Position numbers and translations under genes: made by a program
Source of the DNA: Deltaproteobacteria bacterium
GTDB lineage: Bacteria > Myxococcota_A > UBA796 > CAJQPC01
Assembly (NCBI GenBank): GCA_016717595.1
Contig: JADKFE010000013.1
Span: 1-64,000 of the forward strand
DNA: 64,000 nt
Direction of reading: 5' to 3'
The notes under the pieces: model-generated
Databases searched by the model: none
Seen by the model: only the letters and a program-made list of their open reading frames with translations
Told to the model about the DNA's origin: nothing
Shown: piece after piece, positions 33,147-41,953 of the stretch
How the letters are laid out: each line of letters begins with the position of its first letter
How positions within the stretch are numbered: the stretch's first letter is position 1

Positions 33147-34499
33147 TCAGGGGATCTCGCTGAGCGCGCGGCGCGCGTCTTCGACGATGCGCGCCGCCTC
33201 GGGGTGCTCGCCGCCCTCGATGATCGGCGCGCCGCCCACCCACAGCGCCTCGACGTCTCGGGGCTGCCCGGCGAAGACGATCGTCGGCAGCGGCCGCGCC
33301 CCGGCGTAGCTCACGCCGTTCAGGTTGATGAGCACAAGATCCGCGGGCGCGCCCGGCGCGATCTCCCCGCCGTTTTGGCCCAAGGCCCGGCTCCCCTCCC
33401 CTGCTCCGACGCCCCAGAGGCGCGCGGCGAGGCCGTCGGGCGCGTCAGGTGGGCTGAGCACGTTGCGCCGCCCGAGGCGCGCGCGGCTGTGGTTCTCTAG
33501 GGCACGAAGCTCGGCGAAGGGGTCGATGCGGGCGTGGGAGTCGGTGCCGATGCACAGCGGCACCCCCGGCAGGCGCTCGATGGGGAAGAAGCCGTCGCCG
33601 AGGTCAAGCTCGGTGGTGGGGCAGACGCAGACCCGGCCCCCCGCACGAAGCAGCCGCGCGCCGTCGTCCGCGCCGGGGTGGGTGAGGTGAACCGCGGTGA
33701 AGTTCGGCGCGACGAGGCCCAGCTCATCCAGAAAGGCGAGGGGCTCCAGCCCGTGCTCGGCGCGGCACTGGGCCAGCTCACCGGGCTGCTCGGCGACGTG
33801 CATGTGCAGCGGGCCGTCAAAGCCCACAAACTCCGAGAGCCACTCTTTTGGCGCCGCCCGGACAGAGTGTGGCGCCAAGCCGACGTTCACCCAAGGATCG
33901 TCGCGGTGCGCGGCGCGAAGGCGCTCCACGGCGCGGAGCACGGCCTCCGGTGTGGCGTCGATGAAGCGGCGCTGCCGAGGCTCGGCGGGGCGACCGGCCC
34001 CCGCCCGGGCGTAGGCGACCCGCAGCAGCACGATCCGTAGACCGACCCGGCGCGCGGCGCGGATCACCCGGTGGGCGAGCTCATCGGGATCGTCATACGG
34101 CGCGCCGCCGGGCTGGTGGTGAACGTAGTGAAACTCACCCACGGTCGTGAAGCCCGAGAGCGCCATCTCTAAGAAGGCCAAGGCCGAGACCGCCTCGACC
34201 CCTTCAGGGCTCAGGCCGTCGGCGAGGCTGTACATGCGGTCACGCCACGACCAGAAGTCATCTTGACCGCTCGCCCACTGCACATGGCCGCGCAGGCCGC
34301 GCTGAAACGCGTGGGAGTGGGCGTTCACCAAGCCCGGCAAGAGCGCGCAGCCCGGGTGGGTGAGCGGCCCCGTCGCTGGGCGGATCGTGGCGATCTTGTC
34401 GCCGTTGAGCACGACCTCCAGGCCCTCCTGAAGACCGCCCTGCACAAAGACCCACTTTGCACGCAGGATCAGCGGCAGGTTTGCGCTATGATGGTGCAT
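33147..34499 (-). CDS. hutF: Formimidoylglutamate deiminase
   Basis: A 450-residue amidohydrolase with hallmark HutF sequence: LLPGLVNAHSHAFQRGLRGHV (metal His-x-His), DDFWSWRDRMY, LHMHVAEQPGEL and IGTDSHARIDPFAELR. It removes ammonia from N-formimidoyl-L-glutamate to N-formyl-L-glutamate in histidine degradation; the Zn-binding HxH, two further His and an Asp are all present. No other hut gene is in the window. The gene is convergent with the Cys-rich lipoprotein. Confidence 0.88.
   Translation of the reverse strand: MHHHSANLPLILRAKWVFVQGGLQEGLEVVLNGDKIATIRPATGPLTHPGCALLPGLVNAHSHAFQRGLRGHVQWASGQDDFWSWRDRMYSLADGLSPEGVEAVSALAFLEMALSGFTTVGEFHYVHHQPGGAPYDDPDELAHRVIRAARRVGLRIVLLRVAYARAGAGRPAEPRQRRFIDATPEAVLRAVERLRAAHRDDPWVNVGLAPHSVRAAPKEWLSEFVGFDGPLHMHVAEQPGELAQCRAEHGLEPLAFLDELGLVAPNFTAVHLTHPGADDGARLLRAGGRVCVCPTTELDLGDGFFPIERLPGVPLCIGTDSHARIDPFAELRALENHSRARLGRRNVLSPPDAPDGLAARLWGVGAGEGSRALGQNGGEIAPGAPADLVLINLNGVSYAGARPLPTIVFAGQPRDVEALWVGGAPIIEGGEHPEAARIVEDARRALSEIP
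34487..34492 (+). promoter_or_regulatory. Possible -10 (TATGAT) for the DUF4157-AAA operon
   Basis: TATGAT lies 34 bases before the ATG at 34527, overlapping the hutF start on the other strand. The words GCTATGAT here and at 46815 match. No -35 box was recognised. Confidence 0.35.
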
Positions 34500-34526
34500 C
34501 TTCTCCTCGCCTCATCAGGAGCACCT

Positions 34527-35153
34527 ATGGGCTTCCACAACACGCCGGGTGAGCGCACGATCGATCGCCTCGCCGCGCGCAATGAGCTTTATCGTGTGAA
34601 CGTCCCCAACGGAGGGGAGGCCATCTCCGGTCCCCTCGCGGGGCGGGCGCTGCAGGCCTTGGGCGGCGAGGCGATGACGGTCGACAAGACCATCATCGTG
34701 AACGAGAACTTCGACACCTCCAACCCTGAAGACCTCGCGCTGTACGCTCACGAGCAGTACCACGTCGAGCAGGGCACCGGCGAGGGCGGCGCGCACCACA
34801 TCCACGAGGCTGAAGAGGTCGCGGCGCGCGCGGTTCAGCGCATGGTGCTGCACCGCATGACCGGCGGCTACGAAGGCGGCTACCAGCCCGGCGGCGGCGG
34901 CGGCCCCGGCGGCAACGACGACGCCCCCGACCAAGGCGGGCGCGGGCGCTCCGACTACAACGAGAGCGCCGAGAACCGCCCCGACGCCACCGACGACCGC
35001 CCCGACGCGGCCAAGGGTTACCTCGCGATGAAGGCCCAGGGCATGACGCACCAGGACATCGTCGACAAGATCTCCCGTGACGTGATCGCCGTGCTCGACG
35101 CCAAGCGCGGCGCGGGCAGCGACCGTCACAACGACAAGAAGGGCAGCTTCTGA
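34527..35153 (+). CDS. DUF4157-like HExxH protein, candidate eCIS cargo
   Basis: A 208-residue protein. It contains ALYAHEQYHVEQGTG (His-Glu-Gln-Tyr-His, HExxH) followed by HEAEEVAARAVQRM, matching the DUF4157 metallopeptidase-like motif with a Glu as probable third zinc ligand. A Gly-rich linker (about 120-150) and a helical C-terminus follow. DUF4157 is an established eCIS-associated domain often on cargo. It sits 23 bases before the AAA+ ATPase gene in one operon. Whether it is a delivered toxin, a maturation protease or an adaptor cannot be told from sequence. Confidence 0.7.
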   Translation: MGFHNTPGERTIDRLAARNELYRVNVPNGGEAISGPLAGRALQALGGEAMTVDKTIIVNENFDTSNPEDLALYAHEQYHVEQGTGEGGAHHIHEAEEVAARAVQRMVLHRMTGGYEGGYQPGGGGGPGGNDDAPDQGGRGRSDYNESAENRPDATDDRPDAAKGYLAMKAQGMTHQDIVDKISRDVIAVLDAKRGAGSDRHNDKKGSF

Positions 35154-35176
35154 CCCTGCCCCGGAGCGGCTGAGCC

Positions 35177-37267
35177 TTGTCCACCGTCTACGAAGAGCTC
35201 GCGCGACGCCTCCGTCGCACCGACCTCCTGTTGCTCCGCGCCGTGCGCCGCCAACGCTCTCGCCCCGCCATGCGGGCGAAGGGGCAGTTCTGGGGCTCGG
35301 TGATCACCGACGACGAGGTGGACGCGCTCTTACGCGCCCACGGCGAGATCGACTACCCGGCGACGAGCGACGGCCTCGACGGCGCGATCAAGTCCTCCGA
35401 GGCCCTGCGTGACGGCCCCGGCGGGCGCTTCTCGTCGCTGCGTGAGGCGTTTAACCTCGGCGGCGACGACGCCGACCTGGTGCTCTTGGCCCTCGCGCCG
35501 GAGATCAGCGCCGGGTACGCCAAGATCTTCGCGTACCTCAACGACAACTTGAACCAGGGCTTCTTGACCGTTGACCTGGCCACGCGTGTGCTGCGCACCG
35601 AGCGCCGCGCCCGCCTCGCGCTCCAGGCCCGGCTGATGAGCGGCTCCCCGCTGATCAAGAACCGCCTGCTCTTGCTGAACCCGCCCGATGGCGCCGAGAC
35701 CCACACCGCCCGGCGTGTTCACCCCTCGGGCCGTCTGCTGCGTTGGCTCATGGAAGAGGAGGAGCTGCCGTCGTCGGTGGGTTTTCAGCCCATGGACACC
35801 AGCATCGAGCCGTTCATCCCCTCCACGGTGACCGACCGCATCAACGCCTTGGGCGACGGCCTCGATCGGGCGAACACCTACGTCATCGTCGGCGCGTCCT
35901 CGGGCTCCCGCGAAGGTGTGGCGATGGCCATCGCCCGCCGCTGCAAACGCCCCTTGGTGCGTGTCGATCTGGAGCGCTGCGCCGAGTACTTGGAGCAGCC
36001 TTGGGATCTCATCCGCGAGCTGAAGATGGCCCGGGCCATCCCGCTGTTGGTGAACATCGTCGAGGCCCAAGACGACCCCTCGATGCGCACCAAGCTCATC
36101 GCCTTGGGCTCGGCCGTGGCCACCATCGAGGGCCCCGTGCTCGTGGGCGCCGCCGACCGCCGGTCGATGACCGTGCTCCTGGGCAACGAGCGCCCGTCGG
36201 TCACGATCCTCTGCGGCAAGTCTACGTTTGAGGAGCGCGTGAACGCCTGGACGGCGGCGCTGGACAGCAAACATTGGCCTCTGGAGTGGGCGCCGGAGAT
36301 CGCCGAGCGCTTTTACTCCGTCGGCGGCACCACCATCCCCCGGGTGCTGCAGCGCGCTGAGGCCGAGTCCGGCGGGCGCATCCCCGAGATGGAGACGGTG
36401 TGGGCGGCGGCGCGAGAGGGCTCACGCCCCGAGTTCCGTGGCCTCGCCCAGCACGTCGTGCCCCGCTACGTCTGGAAAGATCTCATCCTCGCCGAGAAGA
36501 TCCAGAGCCAGCTCATGGGCCTGGTGCATTACCTCCAGCACCAAGAGACGGTCTTTCACCGCTGGGGCGCCCGCGACGTGCGCGCCCGTGGCTACGGCAT
36601 CAAGGCCCTGTTCTCTGGCGGCCCCGGCACGGGCAAGACGATGGCCGCTGAGGTCATCGCCGGGAGCCTCGGCCTCGACATGTTCCGCGTCGATCTCTCC
36701 CAGGTCATCTCCCGTTGGGTCGGTGAGACCGAGAAGAACCTCAAGGAGATCTTCGACGCCGCTGAAGGCGGCACGGCGGTCATCCTGTTCGACGAGGCCG
36801 ACGCGCTCTTCGGCTCTCGTGGTGACGTGAAGCAGGCCCAGGACCGCTTCGCCAACCAAGAGGTCTCGTTCCTCCTCCAGCGCCTTGAGGTGTTTGAGGG
36901 CTGCGCGATCCTCACGACCAACCTTCAAGAGAACATCGACGAGGCGTTCTTACGCCGCTTCGGCGCGGTGATCGAGTTCCCGATGCCCAGCGCCGAGCAG
37001 CGGCGCCAGCTCTGGGACAAGGCGATCCCCAAGAACGCCCCGCGTGGCCCCGATCTCGACGTGCCCTATGTCGCCAACCAGTTCATCATCGCCGGTGGCA
37101 GCATCGTGAACGCGGCGATCAACGCCTGTATCCTCGCGGCGACGGAGGGCACGGCGGTGCACATGCGCCACGCGATCCGCGCCGTCGGCATGGAGCTCGT
37201 GAAGATGGGCAAGCAGGTGAACCGCGTACACTTCGGCGAGTACTACGACCACGTCTCCGACCTCTGA
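35177..37267 (+). CDS. Pvc15/Afp15-type AAA+ ATPase
   Basis: A 696-residue protein with a TTG start. Walker A is GGPGTGKT near residue 480, Walker B LFDEADALFG near 540, and the arginine finger segment is LRRFGAVIEFPMPS near 592. Upstream, about 235-390 resembles a second AAA domain whose P-loop is degenerate (VIVGASSGSREG). The N-terminal 200 residues are a helical recognition domain. In Afp/PVC this ATPase loads cargo or assembles the particle. It follows the DUF4157-like gene directly, supporting a cargo-loading pair. Confidence 0.92.
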   Translation: MSTVYEELARRLRRTDLLLLRAVRRQRSRPAMRAKGQFWGSVITDDEVDALLRAHGEIDYPATSDGLDGAIKSSEALRDGPGGRFSSLREAFNLGGDDADLVLLALAPEISAGYAKIFAYLNDNLNQGFLTVDLATRVLRTERRARLALQARLMSGSPLIKNRLLLLNPPDGAETHTARRVHPSGRLLRWLMEEEELPSSVGFQPMDTSIEPFIPSTVTDRINALGDGLDRANTYVIVGASSGSREGVAMAIARRCKRPLVRVDLERCAEYLEQPWDLIRELKMARAIPLLVNIVEAQDDPSMRTKLIALGSAVATIEGPVLVGAADRRSMTVLLGNERPSVTILCGKSTFEERVNAWTAALDSKHWPLEWAPEIAERFYSVGGTTIPRVLQRAEAESGGRIPEMETVWAAAREGSRPEFRGLAQHVVPRYVWKDLILAEKIQSQLMGLVHYLQHQETVFHRWGARDVRARGYGIKALFSGGPGTGKTMAAEVIAGSLGLDMFRVDLSQVISRWVGETEKNLKEIFDAAEGGTAVILFDEADALFGSRGDVKQAQDRFANQEVSFLLQRLEVFEGCAILTTNLQENIDEAFLRRFGAVIEFPMPSAEQRRQLWDKAIPKNAPRGPDLDVPYVANQFIIAGGSIVNAAINACILAATEGTAVHMRHAIRAVGMELVKMGKQVNRVHFGEYYDHVSDL

Positions 37268-37285
37268 GCGCCCGGCGCGGGCGGC

Positions 37286-38296
37286 TCAGGGGGCGGGCGT
37301 CGGGGCGGGCGTGACGGCCGGCGCGGGCGTGACGGCCGGCGGCGCTGCAGCGGGCGCGGGCTCCACGGCGGGCGGCGCCGCGGCGTCAAAACCCTCAGGC
37401 ACATACTCGACCAGAGTGATGCGGTTGACCCACTGCGGGTTGGCGAACCCGGCGACGCTCTGGGCGCTGAGCACACCCTGGAAGGTCTGCTCGGCGGAGA
37501 GCAAGATCTCTTGGCCGAGGTCGTAGCGGCTGTCGCTCAACAGCGAGGACTGGGCGTAGATGGTGCGGTCGCCAAAGTCTTGGCCGTACAGCATCGCCTG
37601 GAGCGTGCCCGAGCCCGCCGTGCGCACCGTGGCGATGTCGCCCTCGACCTTGAGCACCTCGTGGGCCACCTTCACGCCGCCCGCCGTGCCGCCGGGGGCC
37701 GGGAGTCGCATGGCCACCGGCGAGCCCTTCGTCACCCAGGTCTGGGCGGCGGTGAGCTTGCCATCAGGCAGAGGAAGCTCCATGCCGCTGAGCGCCTGGG
37801 CGAGCAAGAGCCGCATCGACTCCTGCTTCTCCGCCGCGCGGTTGTTCTCTTTGGAGACCTCCTCCAGGTCGAAGGTGCGAAGGCGGCGATCCAACGACCA
37901 CTCAAGCTGGAGCTCGGCGGTGGAGAGATCGACGCTGTACTCCTTGAAGATGTCGCGGAGCTTCTTGTCTTCGCCGAAGCCGCCCGTGGTCCCCGCCATC
38001 TCGACGGCCGCGATCTCACAGAGCATCGCCTGGAAACGTTCGGTCGGGAGCTCGGCCTCGCAGACCATGTTCACCGCGAGGGTCATCTCGGTCATGCGCG
38101 CGTCGAGGTCGGAGAAGGCGTAGAGGCGCATGCCGTTGGGCGTCGCGAGCCACATCTGGGCGCGGTAGGGGATCTTCACCCCAGCGGGCCAGGGGTGGCC
38201 CACCGGCCCGGTCGGTTGTTTGCCACGCGCGGCGAGGGCGACGGTGGTGGTACCAAACAGGGCGAGGGCGGCGAGGGCGACAATCCGGATGTTCAT
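37286..38296 (-). CDS. Exported protein, unknown
   Basis: Start at the ATG 38296, giving the signal peptide MNIRIVALAALALFGTTTVALA; 336 residues. The body is beta-rich with helical inserts, and the last 40 residues are a Pro/Ala-rich tail (PAVTPAPAVTPAPTPAP) like a wall- or surface-exposed linker. No family was recognised. Last gene of the minus-strand kinase cluster, converging on the AAA ATPase with an 18-base gap. Confidence 0.6.
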   Translation of the reverse strand: MNIRIVALAALALFGTTTVALAARGKQPTGPVGHPWPAGVKIPYRAQMWLATPNGMRLYAFSDLDARMTEMTLAVNMVCEAELPTERFQAMLCEIAAVEMAGTTGGFGEDKKLRDIFKEYSVDLSTAELQLEWSLDRRLRTFDLEEVSKENNRAAEKQESMRLLLAQALSGMELPLPDGKLTAAQTWVTKGSPVAMRLPAPGGTAGGVKVAHEVLKVEGDIATVRTAGSGTLQAMLYGQDFGDRTIYAQSSLLSDSRYDLGQEILLSAEQTFQGVLSAQSVAGFANPQWVNRITLVEYVPEGFDAAAPPAVEPAPAAAPPAVTPAPAVTPAPTPAP

Positions 38297-38361
38297 TGAG
38301 ACCTCCAAGGGCAGAAACCCATGAGGCCCCATAACCCAGCCAATTGCAGGCCGCCGATCGC

Positions 38362-39894
38362 TCAGAGCGCGGTCTGAAAGCCTAAGCGCAGCCCACCCGA
38401 GATGAGCGGCTCATCCTCGGGGTATCCCGCCATCGGCAGGCCATAGAAGCCGTGCACGGTGAGCTTAAACCAGTTGCGTTTGTCGATGGGGATGCCGAAG
38501 GTGAGCCGCCCGCCGCCGCCCAGGTGCCCGGGGGAGAACCAGCCGTAGTTCGCCGCGAGGAGCAGCGTGGGCCGCTTCTCGTGGGTGGGCCGCAGGGCGT
38601 AGACGCCCAAGCCGCCGTAGACCTTGGCGTAGACCGAGGTGGAGAGGTTGTCTGCCCTCGTCGCGCCCTCGGCCCCGGTGCCGTAGAGCAAGGAGTGGGT
38701 GGGGGTGATGTTCACCTCGCTCCCGGCGACGATGGCGAGGTTGTAGACGCCGAGCTCAAGATCCACCGCGCCGGAGCCGCCAGGCGCGATGATCAGCTCG
38801 CCCTCTTCGCTGCCTTCAGTGGTGTAGTGGAAGCTGGGCGAGGCGATGGCGCCGCCGCCGAGCTCAACACCAAACGCGAAGGTGACGGGCTTACGCTTCT
38901 CGACCCGGGCGCCGCCGCTGTACGGCACGACGATCACCCGGCCATCCCCGGTGCGCGCCGCGAGGTAGACCGGCTGCATGGCGTGCTGGCTGACGACCAA
39001 CGCCACGGCCGTCTCCACCGCTTTGGGCAGGCCGAGGGTCTGGGAGTCTTCGACCTTTAGCTCGGCGTCGAGGCGCTCTTGTTCGCTGATGGCGCGGGGC
39101 AGAGACACCGTCGCGCCGGGGCTGAGGTCAAGCTCACCCCGGCCGCAGATCACGCCGTCGATGAGCACATGGTAGAAGCTGTGGCCCGGCGGCAGGCTCA
39201 CACGCTCGAGGCCTTGCTCTTGGGGCACGCCGTTGACGACGAGGGTGGCCTGGGCGGGCAACACGCCGACCTCTAAGGTGGCCGGGGGCACCGACGCCAA
39301 GGCCTTCGTCTGGGCGGTGAGCGCCCGGTGGGTGGCCGCGTCGGGCACCTCACCCCGGCTGTAGCGCCGGACGGTGTCCAAGGCGTAAAGATCAACAAAC
39401 GCCTTGTTGGTGATCAGGCCAGGGAGCTGCACCCGGAAGGCCGCGGCCTCGGGGGACTCCTTGAGCTCGTCCTCGGAGAAGGCGAGCTGAATCGCCGAGG
39501 CCTGCCAGAGCAAGGCCAAGATCAAGGCGTCGCGGTCGGCGACGTCGCGGATCACCGTGACGTCGTTGATCGCCGTCTGGAGCGCGAGGGCCATGGACCG
39601 CTCGACCTCAAACTCCTCTTTGCGAGCGTCCGCGGCCTTCTGGGCCTTGCTCACCGCGATGAGCTTGTCGGCGTCCTTCTTGGACCAGGGCTCGGGCGGG
39701 AAGATGAGGTCGCTCGTGTCGTAGTGTTTGGCGACGCCGCCCGCGAGGCGCTCGGCTTTGGCGATGGACGCCTCGTCCGGGGCGTCGCGGTCCATCCAGA
39801 CGACCACCGGGGTCACAGCGGCCGCCTCTTGGGCCGAGGCAGAGCCCGCGGCGAGGAGCGCCGCGAGCGACAAGGAGAGGCGTAAACAGATCAT
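38362..39894 (-). CDS. Exported PEGA-like/beta-barrel protein
   Basis: A 510-residue protein with signal peptide (SLAALLAAGSASA). Residues about 205-270 look like a PEGA domain (ATLEVGVLPAQATLVVNGVPQEQGLERVSLPPGHSFYHVLIDG), and the last 190 residues have alternating beta strands ending in GLRLGFQTAL, an outer-membrane barrel signature. Partner of the following gene (19-base gap). Confidence 0.65.
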   Translation of the reverse strand: MICLRLSLSLAALLAAGSASAQEAAAVTPVVVWMDRDAPDEASIAKAERLAGGVAKHYDTSDLIFPPEPWSKKDADKLIAVSKAQKAADARKEEFEVERSMALALQTAINDVTVIRDVADRDALILALLWQASAIQLAFSEDELKESPEAAAFRVQLPGLITNKAFVDLYALDTVRRYSRGEVPDAATHRALTAQTKALASVPPATLEVGVLPAQATLVVNGVPQEQGLERVSLPPGHSFYHVLIDGVICGRGELDLSPGATVSLPRAISEQERLDAELKVEDSQTLGLPKAVETAVALVVSQHAMQPVYLAARTGDGRVIVVPYSGGARVEKRKPVTFAFGVELGGGAIASPSFHYTTEGSEEGELIIAPGGSGAVDLELGVYNLAIVAGSEVNITPTHSLLYGTGAEGATRADNLSTSVYAKVYGGLGVYALRPTHEKRPTLLLAANYGWFSPGHLGGGGRLTFGIPIDKRNWFKLTVHGFYGLPMAGYPEDEPLISGGLRLGFQTAL

Positions 39895-39912
39895 CGCGCG
39901 GGAGAGCCCTCG

Positions 39913-41904
39913 TCAGAAGGTGGTGCCGATTCCGCCGGTCAAGCCGAAGACCGGGGAGACGCGGGAGATGTCGTCGGGAGCGCGCTGGTTGTAGGTGCCG
40001 ATGAGGGAGTCCTTCGTCGCCACGGACATGCCCAGGCGGGCGTCCACGTCGATGAGCGGGCGCACCCGGTTGGTGGCCTTGATGCCGGGGATCGGCGCCT
40101 CTAAGGTGTAGCCGACATGCAGGGTGGGCTGCACCGCCCGGGGCACGTTCGTCCAGCCGACCCGCACACCCACCCGCGGGCCGAAGCCCAAGGAGGCGTC
40201 ACGACCGAGCACCACGGCCGCCCCCCAGTAGATGTAGCGGTTCCACTGGGTGTAGTGCAGGGCCTCCTCGCCGGTGACCACGTCGGGCAGGCCGATGTCG
40301 TCCTCGTCATCGGGCGTGCCGCCGTCGTCTACACGGTTCTCTTCACGCTCCTCTTCTTCAACGACGACGAGGTCGCCGCTGTAGGGGCCCTTGTGCAGGG
40401 GGGTGTGGTAATAATCGACGTAGTAGCTGTTCTCTTCGCCGAGGTTGTACCCAAACTCCATGCCGTAGTCGATCATCAGGCGGTTGTAGTGGCCGCGCAG
40501 GGCCACGGTCACCGGCAAGGTGGAGGCGTTGAGCTCCAGGCTAGAGCGGTCGGTGATCTCGGAGTTGATCGTCGTGTCGAGCACGGTGTTGATGTCGGAC
40601 TGGCTGATCGTCGGGTCTACGGAGAGCGCGCCGCCGTTGTACAGGATGCCCACGCTGGCCAAGGCCGCGAAACGTACGGGGAAGCCGTCGTTGCCGCCGC
40701 CGACGAGCTGCAGGGTGGCCGTGGCGCGGTCCCAGCGCCAGATCCAGAGCTTGTTGGGGTTCCCGTAGCGCGGGACGGTGATGTAGATCTCAGAGACGGG
40801 GTGCAGCTTCGCGTAGATGGCGAGGTAGGTGAGGATGTCGCCGTCGAGCTCAGGCGTACACTCGTTGGGGTGCAAGAAGAGCTGATCGATGAACTCGATG
40901 CCCATCTTCTTGCGGGCCACGTCGCGCACGAAGTAGGCCTTGTCTTCGAACTTGTCGACCTCGAGGATCTCCGAGAGGCCGTGGCCGGTGTCTTTGCGGC
41001 GCATGTAGATGTCGGAGCGACCGAGCGGCACGAAGTACCGGGCCTCGTCGTCGATCTCGACGGGCAGGCCGTTGATCACGACCTCGTACTCCTTGTTGAA
41101 GGAGTCCAAGGTGAACTGGTTCTCCAGCTCAAAGTCGAGGGGGAACTTGGTGTAGACGCCCTGCTGGAGCTGCTGGAGGTAGAAGTTGACCTGACCGTTG
41201 AGCTCGGTGTCGGTGATCTTCGACATCAGCGAGGGGTCTTGGTAGGCCAAGGTCGCGGCGAGGTAGTGGTAATAGTTGACGAACTGCCCGCCGATGGCCT
41301 CGTAGAAGGGCGGCGCGGGGTTGTTCTGGTTCTCAGCGCAGTAGCCGATCTGAACGTAGAGCAAGAACAAGGGCTCACGCTGCTCGGGCTTCTCGATGAA
41401 CCACAGGCTATCGACGAGCGCGAGGAGCTTCTGGCCCTCAAGACCCCACTGGGCGGGGGCCATGGCGTTCCAGGGGATCTGCGAGACGCGGGAGGCCTCG
41501 GCCCGCACCACGTCCATGTTCATGTCGGGCACCATCGCCGGCTGCTGCGCGGGCAGGAGCGTGCGGTCGGGGGCGCGGCGGCCGTTCTGGTACAGATCGA
41601 CGGAGGGGAAGAACAGGCCGTCGGGGCGGTCGATGCGGCTGCGCACGTTGCGGCGCAGGATCTCGTCCTCGTGGTCGGCCTCGGTGTCGGGCCACTTGAG
41701 CACGAGCACGCGGGCGGCCTTGTCTTTGCGCTTCTGCGCGGCCTCCTTCTCGGCGTCGGTCATGGCCTGGGCCTCTTCAGCCTTGTCCTTCTTCTCGGCG
41801 GGCTCCAGCGCGTCCAGCGCCGTGGGGCCTTGGGGCGTCCCCGCGTGAGCCGGCCAGGTCGTGACCACCATCACGAGCAGCATTCCGAGCACATGTCGCA
41901 GCAT
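39913..41904 (-). CDS. Large exported protein with beta-barrel end
   Basis: A 663-residue protein: signal peptide (MLRHVLGMLLVMVVTTWPAHA), a helical Lys/Glu segment (about 30-65), an alpha/beta middle, then a Glu-rich loop (VVVEEEEREENRVDD). The C-terminal beta strands end VFGLTGGIGTTF, with terminal Phe as in outer-membrane proteins. No family was recognised. Order and spacing place it in one operon with the kinase upstream (49-base gap) and two exported proteins downstream. Confidence 0.65.
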   Translation of the reverse strand: MLRHVLGMLLVMVVTTWPAHAGTPQGPTALDALEPAEKKDKAEEAQAMTDAEKEAAQKRKDKAARVLVLKWPDTEADHEDEILRRNVRSRIDRPDGLFFPSVDLYQNGRRAPDRTLLPAQQPAMVPDMNMDVVRAEASRVSQIPWNAMAPAQWGLEGQKLLALVDSLWFIEKPEQREPLFLLYVQIGYCAENQNNPAPPFYEAIGGQFVNYYHYLAATLAYQDPSLMSKITDTELNGQVNFYLQQLQQGVYTKFPLDFELENQFTLDSFNKEYEVVINGLPVEIDDEARYFVPLGRSDIYMRRKDTGHGLSEILEVDKFEDKAYFVRDVARKKMGIEFIDQLFLHPNECTPELDGDILTYLAIYAKLHPVSEIYITVPRYGNPNKLWIWRWDRATATLQLVGGGNDGFPVRFAALASVGILYNGGALSVDPTISQSDINTVLDTTINSEITDRSSLELNASTLPVTVALRGHYNRLMIDYGMEFGYNLGEENSYYVDYYHTPLHKGPYSGDLVVVEEEEREENRVDDGGTPDDEDDIGLPDVVTGEEALHYTQWNRYIYWGAAVVLGRDASLGFGPRVGVRVGWTNVPRAVQPTLHVGYTLEAPIPGIKATNRVRPLIDVDARLGMSVATKDSLIGTYNQRAPDDISRVSPVFGLTGGIGTTF

Positions 41905-41953
41905 CAGAGTCTCCGAAGGAGGGACGCCGCCCGGTCCTGGGCGACGGAGTCAG

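Noticed and set aside
30853..34499. argE and hutF as parts of the CIS
   Set aside because: Both carry full metabolic signatures and no CIS-specific feature; likely neighbours only.
10305..37267. T6SS or R-type pyocin/prophage
   Set aside because: No TssJ/L/M membrane complex or ClpV is seen, and no capsid, terminase or lysis genes. The LysM adaptor, Pvc16 cap and AAA+ ATPase fit eCIS instead.
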